A stretch of DNA of 10,936 nucleotides from JANWYT01 sp034432435 (GCA_034432435.1 DAOUBS010000238.1:1-10936); one strand, 5' to 3'; shown: positions 1-6,983, numbered from the stretch's first letter. A program made the numbers and translations. The notes: generated by a model from the letters alone, not told the origin.

Positions 1-1608
1 GGCGGCGGGCTTCTCCGGCTCGGGGATGTCGGTGATGAGCGCTTCCGTCGTCAGGATCATCGCGGCGATGGAGGCGGCGTTCTCAACTGCGCCGCGCGTC
101 ACCTTGGCCGGGTCGGGCACTTTGGCCTCGATCATGTCGACGTATTCGTTCGTCATCACGTTGTAGCCGATGCGCGGGTTGTTCTTTTCCTTCTGCAGGC
201 GGCGCACCGTCTCGATGATGACCGCGCCATCTTCGCCCGCGTTGCTGGCGATCTTGCGCATCGGCATCTCCAGCGCGCGGCGCATGATGTTCACGCCGGT
301 GTTTTCATCCTCGTTGGCGAGCTTGACGTCGGTCAGCGCTGCGACTGCGTTCACCAGCGCCACGCCACCGCCCGGCACGATGCCCTCTTCCACGGCGGCG
401 CGGGTCGCGCTCAGGGCGTCCTCAACGCGGTGCTTCTTCTCCTTCAGCTCGGTCTCAGTGGCTGCGCCCACACGGATCACCGCCACGCCGCCGCTCAGCT
501 TGGCGAGGCGCTCCTGCAGCTTTTCCTTGTCGTAGTCGCTGGTGCTCAGCTCGATCTCGCTGCGGATTTCAGCAATGCGGCCCTTGATGCGCGCTTCGTC
601 GCCGGCGCCGTCGACAATCGTCGTGTTCTCCTTGTTGGCGACGACCTTCGCCGCGCGGCCCAAGTCTTGGATCGTCACGCTCTCCAGCTTGCGGCCCGTC
701 TCTTCCGTGATGACCGTGCCGCCCGTCAGGATGGCGATGTCTTGCAGCATGGCCTTACGACGATCCCCGAAGCCCGGAGCCTTGACCGCCAGCACGTTGA
801 GCATACCACGCAGCTTGTTCAGCACCAGTGTCGCCAGCGCTTCGCCGTCCACGTCTTCCGCGATGACCACCAGCTCGCGCTTGCCGATCTGGATTAACTT
901 TTCGAGGATCGGAATAATGTCCTGCGCGGCGCTGATCTTCTTGTCGTAGATCTAGATGTCGGGGTCGCTGATGATGGCCTCCATCGACTCGGGCGAGGTG
1001 ACGAAGTAGGGGCTGATGTAGCCGCGGTCAAACTGCATCCCCTCCACATATTCGGTCTCAAACTCCAGACCGCGCGACTCCTCAACGGTCACGACGCCGT
1101 CTTTGCCGACCTTGTCCATCACTTCGGCGATCAAGTTGCCGATCTCGTCGTCCTGCGCGCTGACGCTGGCGACGCTGGCAATCTCCTCCTTGGTGTCGAT
1201 GGAGGTGGCCTGCGCCAAGATGTTCTTAGCGACCAGATCAGCGGCGTGCAGGATACCCTTCTTCAACAGCATCGGGTTCGCACCGGCGGCCACGTTCTTC
1301 AGGCCCTCGGTCACGATGGCTTGCGCCAGCACGGTCGCGGTGGTCGTGCCGTCACCGGCGATGTCGTTCGTCTTGGTGGCGGCTTCCTTCAGAAGCTGCG
1401 CGCCCATGTTCTCGTAGGGGTCTTCCAGTTCGATCTCTTTGGCCACGGTCACGCCGTCATGGGTGACAGTGGGCGCGCCGAACTTCTTGTCCAGCGCTAC
1501 GTTGCGCCCCTTGGGCCCCAGCGTGGTGCTAACGGCATTAGCGACCTTGTCCACACCCGCTTGAAGCTTACGACGAGCTTCGTCTTTAAAAATGAGCTGC
1601 TTAGCCAT
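1..1608 (-). CDS. groEL: Chaperonin GroEL (Hsp60), interrupted by an in-frame TAG; 3' end outside the window
   Basis: GroEL forms the ATP-driven double-ring folding chamber that works with GroES in the cytoplasm. The 536 codons in the window align with GroEL throughout: the N-terminal equatorial domain with the ATP motif GDGTTT (D86), the intermediate and apical domains with KAPGFGDRRKAMLQDIA, and the C-terminal equatorial domain with PGGGVAL and ending near LITDIPEPEKPAA. Only the last few residues, usually a Gly/Met-rich tail, should lie beyond base 1. The ATG is preceded by AAGGAG ten bases upstream, and groES ends 52 bases before it. Codon 219 is TAG (952-954), where the family has a hydrophobic residue, usually Leu. 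Reading continues without any other stop or frameshift. Three codons before the stop, Asp stands where Tyr or Phe is usual (SDPDI for DPYI). As written, translation would end at 218 residues, at the start of the apical domain. A sequencing or assembly error, a strain-specific nonsense mutation with a second groEL elsewhere, or readthrough are all possible. Confidence 0.93.
952..954 (-). other. In-frame amber codon inside groEL
   Basis: The plus strand reads cta, which is TAG on the coding strand, in the context GAC ATC TAG ATC TAC. It is the only stop in a 536-codon groEL frame. The same genome appears to use TAG as a real terminator, since leuS ends in TAG at 6984-6986 with a second stop (TAA) three codons later. 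General reassignment of TAG is therefore unlikely. Confidence 0.9.
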
Positions 1609-1660
1609 TGTTCAATCTCTCCTTATGGTACGTGCTTGGGGTATTTGCGAACGGGGTTGC

Positions 1661-1948
1661 TTACTCGACAATGCCGAGGATGTCGGCTTCCTTCATGATG
1701 AGCAGCTTCTTGTCGCCCATCTTGATCTCTGTGCCAGCATACTTGGCATACAGCACTGTGTCACCGACTTTGACTTCCATCTCGATGCGTTCACCATCGT
1801 CATCCAGACGACCCTTGCCCGCGGCGATCACCTTGCCCTGCTGCGGCTTCTCCTTGGCGGTATCCGGCAGCACAAGGCCGCTTGCGGTAGTCGCCTCTTG
1901 CTCGATCGGTTCAACAACGACACGATCACCCAATGGACGAATGTTCAT
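1661..1948 (-). CDS. groES: Co-chaperonin GroES (Hsp10)
   Basis: A 95-residue protein, the normal GroES length. It forms the heptameric lid that closes the GroEL cavity in the cytoplasm. Visible hallmarks are the start MNIRPLGDRVVVEP, the mobile-loop region around residues 18-35 with SGLVLPDTA that contacts GroEL, the segment QQGKVIAAGKG, and the end KKLLIMKEADILGIVE. The ATG is preceded by GGAGG six bases upstream. It is the first gene of the groES-groEL operon, 52 bases before groEL, and sits behind a promoter and a CIRCE operator. The sequence is intact, unlike groEL. Confidence 0.97.
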   Translation of the reverse strand: MNIRPLGDRVVVEPIEQEATTASGLVLPDTAKEKPQQGKVIAAGKGRLDDDGERIEMEVKVGDTVLYAKYAGTEIKMGDKKLLIMKEADILGIVE

Positions 1949-1987
1949 AACTGACCTCCATAGTTATCCGGTGTGATGCGTCTGTGT

Positions 1988-2014
1988 TTAGCACTCAATA
2001 ACACAGACTGCTAA
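1988..2014 (-). promoter_or_regulatory. CIRCE operator (HrcA binding site) of groESL
   Basis: On the plus strand this is TTAGCACTC, nine bases, then GACTGCTAA. The consensus is TTAGCACTC-N9-GAGTGCTAA, so only one of 18 arm bases differs. It lies between the predicted transcription start and the groES ribosome binding site, the usual CIRCE position. HrcA is expected to repress the operon here and release it on heat shock. The repressor gene is not in the window. Confidence 0.93.
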
Positions 2015-2025
2015 TTCCCGTTGTC

Positions 2026-2055
2026 AATATAGCACCATTCATGCGCAGATGTCAA
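2026..2055 (-). promoter_or_regulatory. Sigma-70-type promoter of groES-groEL
   Basis: On the minus strand a perfect -35 TTGACA (2050-2055) is followed after 18 bases by TATATT (2026-2031), five of six matches to the -10 box. Transcription should start near 2019, directly before the CIRCE element, giving a leader of about 70 bases. A second TTGACA (2022-2027) with a weaker TGTTAT 18 bases further (1998-2003) could be an alternative start inside the operator. Confidence 0.75.
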
Positions 2056-2101
2056 CGATTCTTGCGAAATTCTTATAGTAGCGATAACACTGGCTTAGCA
2101 A

Positions 2102-2131
2102 ACAAAAACCCCCACTGCTAAAGTGGGGGTT
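2102..2131 (-). terminator. Intrinsic terminator of the vWA gene
   Basis: A perfect 10-bp stem (AACCCCCACT, loop of five, AGTGGGGGTT) is followed on the minus strand by TTTTTGTTTG. It lies 21 bases after the stop codon of the vWA gene and separates it from the groES promoter. Confidence 0.92.
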
Positions 2132-2152
2132 GACAAATGCGTTTGAGGCTGG

Positions 2153-5089
2153 TTATTCGTCGCGGCGCGCCCGTGAGAGCAGGAAGAGCAGCGCCACGAG
2201 CAGCAGCGCCGCGCCGCCGCACACCACGTAAGGCAGCACGTCGATCTGCGGCGGCGGGGGTTGATCGCCGCCCTGCTGCAAGCCCGGAACAGGCGTGAGG
2301 GTGGCGATTGCGGCGGCGGTGGGGCTGGCATCCTCCGTCACCTCGACGGTGGTTTCTGGCGTAAGCTCCAGCGTGGGCGGGATGGCAGTATCTGTCGGCG
2401 CGGCCTCAGCGGTCTGCGTCGCGCTGAGCTGAGCCTCGTTGGTGGCGTCCGCGATGGCGGTGTTCGTCGCCTCGGCGCTGCTGGTAGCCTGTGCATTGGC
2501 GGTAGCTTGAACTTCGGCGGTGCGGGTGGCCTGCGCGTCGCGCGTGGCCTGCGCTTGGACGGTGGCGGTGGCGATGGCCTCGGCGGTGGCGGTGACGACG
2601 CGGGCGGCGGTCGTCGCTTGGAAGGCCTGTGCCGTCTGTGTGATGAAGGCGTTGGCCGTCGCTTGCAGCAGGGCATTTTGGACAGCGGTCGCGGTTGCTT
2701 GTTCGTTGGCCTCAGCGGTGGCGCTAGCGCGGGCCAGGAACTCAACGCGCGTCGCTGTCGCCCCGGCGATGCTCGTCTGGGTGGCAATCACAATCGCTGT
2801 GCTGGTCGTCTGGAACTCAGCAGTCGCCGTTGAGGCAACCGCGACAGCCGTGCCGGTGGCGTTCAGGTCGGGCGTGGCCGTGTTGGTCGGCGGCACGGGC
2901 GTGTTGGTGGCCGTCGCTGTGTGCGTGGGCGTGTCCGTGGGCGGCACAGGCGTATCCGTCGGCACAACGACGATCACAACAGCCTCAGTTGGCACAGCCG
3001 TGTCGGTGGGCGGCACAGCCGTGTCCGTGGGCGGCACAGCCGTGTCCGTGGGCGTGTTGGACGGGGTCGGCGTCGCCGTCGGGGTGAAGGTGTTCGTGGG
3101 CGTAGGCGTGGGGGTTGGGATGCCGCTCACGGTGAACGGAACCTGTACCACGGTGGTGTTGCCGCTGGCGTCAGTGATCATCACCAGCGCGAGGAAATCC
3201 CCGTTGACGCCGATCGCCTGCGGGTCGATCACCAGCGGGACGACGTTGCCCTGCGGCTCGATCGTGAACATCTGCCCGTTGATCGTCACGGTCACGCTCA
3301 CAATTTCGGTCTGGGTGTCTACTGTGATCGGGATCTGCGTCGGCTCCGTGACTTCGCCGGTGAAGGCAGGGTCAGCGGCGGCTTCAATGCCCAAGTTGGG
3401 GATCTCAACGGTGATCGTCTGGGTGGTGGTTTGGTCGCTGCTGTCGGTGCTGGTGATCGTCAGCGAGAGCGGGCCGGGCGGGAAGTCGGCGGGGTCGAGC
3501 GTGAACGGCAGCGGGAAGGTCTGATCGCCGATAGAGATGGTGGCCTCGCGCGGCTCTGCGCCCTGCTGGGTGATCGTCGTGGCGTTGATCGTCAGCGGCT
3601 GGGTGACGGCTTGCCCATCGGCCACGCCCTCCACACGGACGCTGGGCGGCAGCGGCGCGATGAGCAGGCGCTGCTCAGCTTCAGAGGTGACACCGCCAGC
3701 GTTGAGGGCGGTCGCGCGCAAGGTGATCTCGCCCGCGGGCAGGGTGAACGGGTCGATCAAGAACGGGAAGCTGTTCTCGGCGTCTTCGCTTTCAAAGGTC
3801 TGATCGCCGATCGTGTAGGTGACGCGCACGAGTTCGGTTTGTCCCTCGCCGGTGACCGTCGCCACAGTGGGCGCGTCGAGCACGACCGTGGCCGGCGTGA
3901 GCGCGATAGTGATAGGCGTGGGCAGCGCGGCGATGATTATGGGCGTGCTAGCCGTGCCGGCGTCGCCGTCGCGGTCAGTGACGGTGAAAGTCAGCGTGTA
4001 GCGGCCCGGCGCAAACTGGACGGGGTCGATCTGCACGCCGCGCTCAACCACAGTGAGCGCGGCCTCGTCCAGCGCCGCCGTGACGCTGGCGACGCCGTCA
4101 TCCGCGCGGATTTCGGGCGTGATAGTCGTCGTCTCGGCGATGGGCACGCTCAGGTCAGGGAAGAAGATGATCGGCACCGGAACGGGCGCGCGCAAGACGG
4201 ATTCAGCAACGTTCGTCGCGCCCTGCGGGGTGTTGGCGCGCAGGCCGAAAGCATATTCCGTGCCGTCAAGGGGCACATCCGCCTCAATGGTCAGGATATA
4301 TTGCTTGCGGAACAACTCGGCTAGGCTGGTGTAGATGGCACTCAACTCGGCTGGGGTCGGCGACTCGCTGTAGGTGGCGTTCGTCTCGCGCGCCAGCCGC
4401 TCCAAGTATGGGCGATCCGTGCCCCAGCCCAAGCCGATTGTGTAGATCGACACGCCTTTGACGCGGGCGCGCTCAATCGGCGTGTCGGGGGTGATGTCGG
4501 TGTTGACGCCAAACTGGAAGCCATCGCTGAGGACGACCACCGCCCGACGCTCAACGGGCGCGGTCGCGGCCAGCTCCACGCCAGCGGCTACGCCCTCATA
4601 CAAGGCGGTCTGCCCGCCAAAGCTCAGCCGATCGATGGCTTGCTTGACGGCGTCCTTGTCAGTCGTGAAGTCCAGCGCTTGGCGGACGGTGCTGCTAAAG
4701 GTGATGATCGCCACCGGGTCGTTCGGCCCCAGCCCATCGACAAACTGGCTGGCAGCCGCTTGGGTGCGCTCGAAGGGCAGGCCGGCCATGCTGCTGCTGA
4801 CGTCGATCACCAGCACAACCGCGAACGACACGTCTTCGTCTTCCGTCGTCTCGACCTGTACGACGCGCCCGAACTCGCTGAACGCGCCCGACAGCTCAAA
4901 GTCGGCGGCGGTCAAGCCGGGCACGCTGCGGCCTGTCGAGTCGATCACAGTGGTTGTGATGATCACTGTTGGCAGCCCAGAGGCGTTCACGCCGGTGATG
5001 GTCAAGGTTGGCGGCTCTTGGGCGCTCAGCAGCAGAAGTGGAATCCCCGCGAGGACAGCAGCGATAAACAAGACGAGACGTTTTCTCAT
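2153..5089 (-). CDS. Secreted, membrane-anchored von Willebrand factor A domain protein with Ig-like repeats and Ala/Thr stalk
   Basis: A 978-residue protein, probably facing outside the cell. Residues 1-23 are a signal peptide (MRKR, hydrophobic core, cleavage near LSA-Q). Residues 88-265 are a vWA domain with a complete MIDAS metal site: D96-x-S98-x-S100, T161 and D189. About residues 305-655 hold several beta-sandwich (Ig/cadherin-like) units with recurring phrases such as FLIDP and FTLDP. Residues 657-740 are a Pro/Thr linker (TPTPTPTNTFTPT). Residues 741-896 are Ala/Thr/Gln-rich, almost free of Pro and Gly, and probably a helical stalk. Residues 951-971 are a membrane helix followed by RARRDE. 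The start at 5089 is chosen because the signal peptide begins there. The frame stays open to an upstream Met at 5332, but that would overlap the next gene and bury the signal peptide. The ribosome binding site is weak, and I see no clear promoter in the 130 bases upstream. Adhesion or protein-protein contact is inferred; the exact role is unknown. Confidence 0.88.
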   Translation of the reverse strand: MRKRLVLFIAAVLAGIPLLLLSAQEPPTLTITGVNASGLPTVIITTTVIDSTGRSVPGLTAADFELSGAFSEFGRVVQVETTEDEDVSFAVVLVIDVSSSMAGLPFERTQAAASQFVDGLGPNDPVAIITFSSTVRQALDFTTDKDAVKQAIDRLSFGGQTALYEGVAAGVELAATAPVERRAVVVLSDGFQFGVNTDITPDTPIERARVKGVSIYTIGLGWGTDRPYLERLARETNATYSESPTPAELSAIYTSLAELFRKQYILTIEADVPLDGTEYAFGLRANTPQGATNVAESVLRAPVPVPIIFFPDLSVPIAETTTITPEIRADDGVASVTAALDEAALTVVERGVQIDPVQFAPGRYTLTFTVTDRDGDAGTASTPIIIAALPTPITIALTPATVVLDAPTVATVTGEGQTELVRVTYTIGDQTFESEDAENSFPFLIDPFTLPAGEITLRATALNAGGVTSEAEQRLLIAPLPPSVRVEGVADGQAVTQPLTINATTITQQGAEPREATISIGDQTFPLPFTLDPADFPPGPLSLTITSTDSSDQTTTQTITVEIPNLGIEAAADPAFTGEVTEPTQIPITVDTQTEIVSVTVTINGQMFTIEPQGNVVPLVIDPQAIGVNGDFLALVMITDASGNTTVVQVPFTVSGIPTPTPTPTNTFTPTATPTPSNTPTDTAVPPTDTAVPPTDTAVPTEAVVIVVVPTDTPVPPTDTPTHTATATNTPVPPTNTATPDLNATGTAVAVASTATAEFQTTSTAIVIATQTSIAGATATRVEFLARASATAEANEQATATAVQNALLQATANAFITQTAQAFQATTAARVVTATAEAIATATVQAQATRDAQATRTAEVQATANAQATSSAEATNTAIADATNEAQLSATQTAEAAPTDTAIPPTLELTPETTVEVTEDASPTAAAIATLTPVPGLQQGGDQPPPPQIDVLPYVVCGGAALLLVALLFLLSRARRDE
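2991..3053. repeat. Three tandem 21-bp repeats inside the vWA gene
   Basis: Three head-to-tail copies start at 2991, 3012 and 3033, each beginning ggcacagccgtgtc. The copies differ at one base, and a diverged partial copy lies just upstream near 2938-2961. They encode the repeated heptapeptide TDTAVPP in the Pro/Thr linker of the vWA protein. The 21-bp unit keeps the reading frame, so copy number can change without breaking the gene. Confidence 0.85.
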
Positions 5090-5219
5090 GAAACTAGTCC
5101 AGTGGCGAAGGTTGAGTACATAGTCGAGGTAGCCCCTCAGTAGCAAAGTGTAACGCCTTTGCCAGAAATTGCGAGAATTTGGGATAAAATCACCACAATT
5201 TGTCAGGTTAGACAAAAAA

Positions 5220-5507
5220 TTAGCCAATATGATGAAGCACCTGCACGACACGCAGCAGGAAAGGCTGGCAGCAGGCATCCACGTGGTAGCTGACGTCCAT
5301 CTGTTCCGCCGCGCGGTCATAGCTAACGACAACGCGCACGGCTGGCTCAGCCCCGTGTTCAGCGCAGCGCAGCCCCGCCAGCTTGCGCTCGATGGCGTGG
5401 CACAGGTCGGCGCGAGTGGCGTTGAACAGCATCTCTAAGTCGCTTGGGTCTAGGTAAGGGTCGGCGTGTTCTTCACCGCTCACGCGCAGGTCAAAGTCAA
5501 TTTGCAT
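5220..5507 (-). CDS. Small Cys/His-containing protein downstream of moaB, unknown function
   Basis: A 95-residue protein I cannot assign to a family with certainty. It has no signal peptide or membrane helix. The N-terminal half is acidic; the C-terminal half carries C36, C48-x2-H51, H75 and the pair C79-C80, which could bind a metal or form a redox site. The pattern C-x2-H followed some 28 residues later by Cys-Cys resembles small uncharacterised proteins I recall, but I cannot name one. The ATG is nine bases after the moaB stop, and its Shine-Dalgarno GAGG overlaps that stop (TGAGG), which suggests translational coupling. It is probably co-transcribed with moaB. It ends in TAA followed by TTTTTTG, without a clear hairpin. 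The opposite strand also has an open frame here, but without a comparable ribosome binding site. Confidence 0.72.
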   Translation of the reverse strand: MQIDFDLRVSGEEHADPYLDPSDLEMLFNATRADLCHAIERKLAGLRCAEHGAEPAVRVVVSYDRAAEQMDVSYHVDACCQPFLLRVVQVLHHIG

Positions 5508-5516
5508 CGTCGCGCC

Positions 5517-6032
5517 TCAGCCGTCTTTGCGGGCAATTTCCCACGCGAGGTGGTTGATCTCGGGCAGGATGAGGCGCTCTGTCGCCAGTTGGACAGCGTG
5601 TGGGCTGCCGGGCATGCTCACGATCAACGTCTGCTGATAGACGCCCGCCACGGCACGGCTCATCATGGCCGCCGCGCCGATCTCTTGATAGCTCAGCATG
5701 CGGAAGATCTCGCCGAAGCCCGGCAGCGTCTTGTGCAGCTTGCGGCTGATCACGTCAAAGGTTGTATCGCGCGGGGCGATGCCCGTGCCGCCGTTGAAGA
5801 GCACAATCTGCACGGTGGGCTGCGCGGCCAGCTCGTCCAGAACGGCCTCTACCTGCGCCGCCTCGTCCTTGATGAGCCGATACGCCACCACCAGATGCCC
5901 CATCTCAGCGAGGCGCTGTTCTAGATATTGACGGTTCACGTCTGTTTCGGGGGTGCGGCTGTCGCTGACGGTGACAATCGCGGCGCGCACTGGCCCGCGC
6001 CCAGCTTGTTCTCGATGATCTGCTGCGCCCAT
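5517..6032 (-). CDS. moaB: MoaB/MogA-family molybdenum cofactor biosynthesis protein
   Basis: A 171-residue cytoplasmic protein of the MoCF-binding fold. Members adenylylate molybdopterin with ATP before molybdate insertion. The family signatures are all present: IVTVSDSRT at 19-27, the nucleotide/pterin loop FNGGTGIAPRDTT at 79-91, PGFGEIFR at 104-111, MSRAVAG at 124-130, and SMPGSPHAV at 139-147. The length is typical of MoaB. The ATG is preceded by AAGGA seven bases upstream. The gene is first in a two-gene unit with the small Cys/His protein and is divergent from the SWIM protein gene. MoaB and Mog are hard to separate by eye, so the symbol is less certain than the family. No other Moco gene is in the window. 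Confidence 0.92.
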   Translation of the reverse strand: MGAADHREQAGRGPVRAAIVTVSDSRTPETDVNRQYLEQRLAEMGHLVVAYRLIKDEAAQVEAVLDELAAQPTVQIVLFNGGTGIAPRDTTFDVISRKLHKTLPGFGEIFRMLSYQEIGAAAMMSRAVAGVYQQTLIVSMPGSPHAVQLATERLILPEINHLAWEIARKDG

Positions 6033-6151
6033 GATCGCTTCCTTCGATACTGGTCAGTCTAAATTTAGCGCATCCAACAGCTCGCGCCCAACGCTCACTC
6101 ATGTTACACTCATCTGCAGTCAAGTGCGATGAATAATCGTTAAAAGCAGAC

Positions 6152-6187
6152 ATCTGTCATTTGACAGATATTTAAGCCCCGCTTAAA
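6152..6187. promoter_or_regulatory. Two adjacent perfect inverted repeats between moaB and the SWIM gene (candidate operator)
   Basis: The first repeat is ATCTGTCATTTGACAGAT (6152-6169, 8-bp arms, 2-base centre). The second follows after one base: TTTAAGCCCCGCTTAAA (6171-6187, 7-bp arms, 3-base centre). The first carries a plus-strand TTGACA (6161-6166) and, on the minus strand, ATGACA (6156-6161), which could serve as -35 boxes of the two divergent genes. The symmetry suggests binding of a dimeric regulator. Which regulator is unknown. Confidence 0.6.
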
Positions 6188-6189
6188 CT
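6161..6189 (+). promoter_or_regulatory. Putative promoter for the SWIM protein transcript
   Basis: A perfect -35 TTGACA (6161-6166) is followed after 17 bases by TAAACT (6184-6189), four of six matches. An alternative -10 is TATAGT at 6195-6200, with a poor -35. Either start places the terminator-like hairpin and a short leader ORF between promoter and gene. The promoter overlaps both inverted repeats. For the opposite direction, ATGACA (6156-6161) with GATTAT 16 bases further is a weak candidate for moaB. Confidence 0.5.
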
Positions 6190-6217
6190 AACGGTATAGT
6201 TGTTGGGATAAGGCGAT

Positions 6218-6277
6218 ATGGTGTTATTGTTGTACACAGATCGACCACAGGAAATAAGTAAAAACACGCGGACTTGA
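6218..6277 (+). CDS. Possible 19-codon leader peptide upstream of the SWIM gene
   Basis: ATG at 6218 opens a frame for MVLLLYTDRPQEISKNTRT ending in TGA at 6275-6277. TAAGG lies four bases before the ATG, a slightly short spacing. The stop codon falls in the loop of the downstream terminator hairpin, and codons 2-5 (GTG TTA TTG TTG) give a Leu run. This layout resembles a transcription-attenuation leader. No homology supports it, and a frame this short can occur by chance. Confidence 0.3.
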   Translation: MVLLLYTDRPQEISKNTRT

Positions 6278-6306
6278 GCGCCATCTTGCCGCGTGTTTTG
6301 TTTTTT
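6261..6306 (+). terminator. Intrinsic terminator or attenuator hairpin in the leader of the SWIM gene
   Basis: The 11-bp perfect stem AAAACACGCGG / CCGCGTGTTTT (6261-6271 and 6289-6299) encloses a 17-base loop and is followed by GTTTTTT on the plus strand. It lies after the only good plus-strand promoter and 38 bases before the SWIM gene start, so it should truncate that transcript to about 110 bases unless relieved. A T-rich stretch also follows on the minus strand, so it may act in both directions. Confidence 0.75.
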
Positions 6307-6344
6307 GAACATATGTCAGCGAATGGTACGGAGGCACAACTTAC

Positions 6345-6857
6345 ATGGATAGCAGTTTCTACAACAAGATTCAGAAGTCTAAAGAATACGCACTAGAGCC
6401 AGAACGGGCAACCTTCCACACCCTTGAAGTTGAATTCCGCGGGGATAACAACACCTACAAAGTGGTGCTGTCGAACGCGGGCTGGTCGTGCACCTGCCCG
6501 GGCTTTCAAGCCCATCACATCTGCCCGCACATCATGACGCTGGAGAAAGTGTTCAAGCCCTTCCTAAAGCGCGAACCGCTGCGCTATGCCGAAGGGCAGA
6601 ACATCGTGAGCGACGTGAAGAAGAGCAAGCAGTACAGCGAAGAACCCGACCGCATCACGATCTTGTCGTTCACGGCGGCCTTCCGCGGCGACAACCGCGA
6701 ACACCTCATCACCTACAACAACGGCGTCTGGGACAACCCCACCAGCAACTATTGGGCGTCACACGGCATCAGCACCCACGTGATGACGATGGAGCGCCTG
6801 CTTGAGGGCTTTGTTAAACCAGCGCGCCTCCCCAGCCCAGAACAAGCGGTGGAGTAA
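6345..6857 (+). CDS. SWIM zinc-finger protein with a duplicated module, second copy lacking the cysteines
   Basis: A 170-residue soluble protein built from two similar halves. Residues about 7-72 hold IQKSKEYALEPERATFHTLE, FRGDNNTYKVV and a full SWIM motif: W47, C49-x-C51, eight residues, C60-x-H62, then IMTLEKVF. Residues about 89-155 repeat the pattern (VKKSKQYSEEPDRITILSF, FRGDNREHLI, W129 and VMTMERLL), but the metal ligands are replaced: by alignment P133, S134 and S143, with only H145 kept. SWIM domains are zinc-binding and mediate DNA or protein contacts; this one has no catalytic partner domain visible. The start has GGAGG ten bases upstream. The gene stands alone, divergent from moaB, behind an attenuator-like leader. 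Its function is unknown. Confidence 0.9.
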   Translation: MDSSFYNKIQKSKEYALEPERATFHTLEVEFRGDNNTYKVVLSNAGWSCTCPGFQAHHICPHIMTLEKVFKPFLKREPLRYAEGQNIVSDVKKSKQYSEEPDRITILSFTAAFRGDNREHLITYNNGVWDNPTSNYWASHGISTHVMTMERLLEGFVKPARLPSPEQAVE

Positions 6858-6914
6858 CCCCCGCGCGTTCAGCCGTCCCCCGCGCACACCGCACGAAGCG
6901 GTCAGCACCTATCG

Positions 6915-6957
6915 TCACAAAAAACGCAAGAGAGGGCGCAGCCGATGTGCCCTCTCT
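6915..6957 (-). terminator. Intrinsic terminator of leuS
   Basis: A 9-bp perfect stem (AGAGAGGGC at 6929-6937 with GCCCTCTCT at 6949-6957, loop of 11) is followed on the minus strand by TTGCGTTTTTTG. It lies 26 bases after the leuS stop. The convergent SWIM gene ends at 6857 and may share the hairpin, although its plus-strand T tract is poor. Confidence 0.85.
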
Positions 6958-6983
6958 CGTCGTTTCAACGCGCTTTAATCGGC

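Noticed and set aside
952..954. General TAG reassignment or pyrrolysine use to explain the groEL amber codon
   Set aside because: leuS ends in TAG with a backup TAA three codons later, and no pyl gene or suppressor tRNA is visible in the window.
2095..2150. CRISPR-like or other repeat structure around the short inverted repeat
   Set aside because: It is a single hairpin followed by a T-run, fully explained as an intrinsic terminator.
2921..4324. A 467-codon open frame on the plus strand, opposite the vWA gene
   Set aside because: It is an antisense shadow of a high-GC gene. It is low-complexity, Arg/Gly-rich, has no recognisable domain, and the minus-strand frame has clear signal peptide, MIDAS and membrane anchor.
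5090..5332. An 81-residue N-terminal extension of the vWA protein
   Set aside because: It would overlap the downstream end of the small Cys/His gene and place the signal peptide internally. The Met at 5089 starts exactly at a canonical signal peptide.
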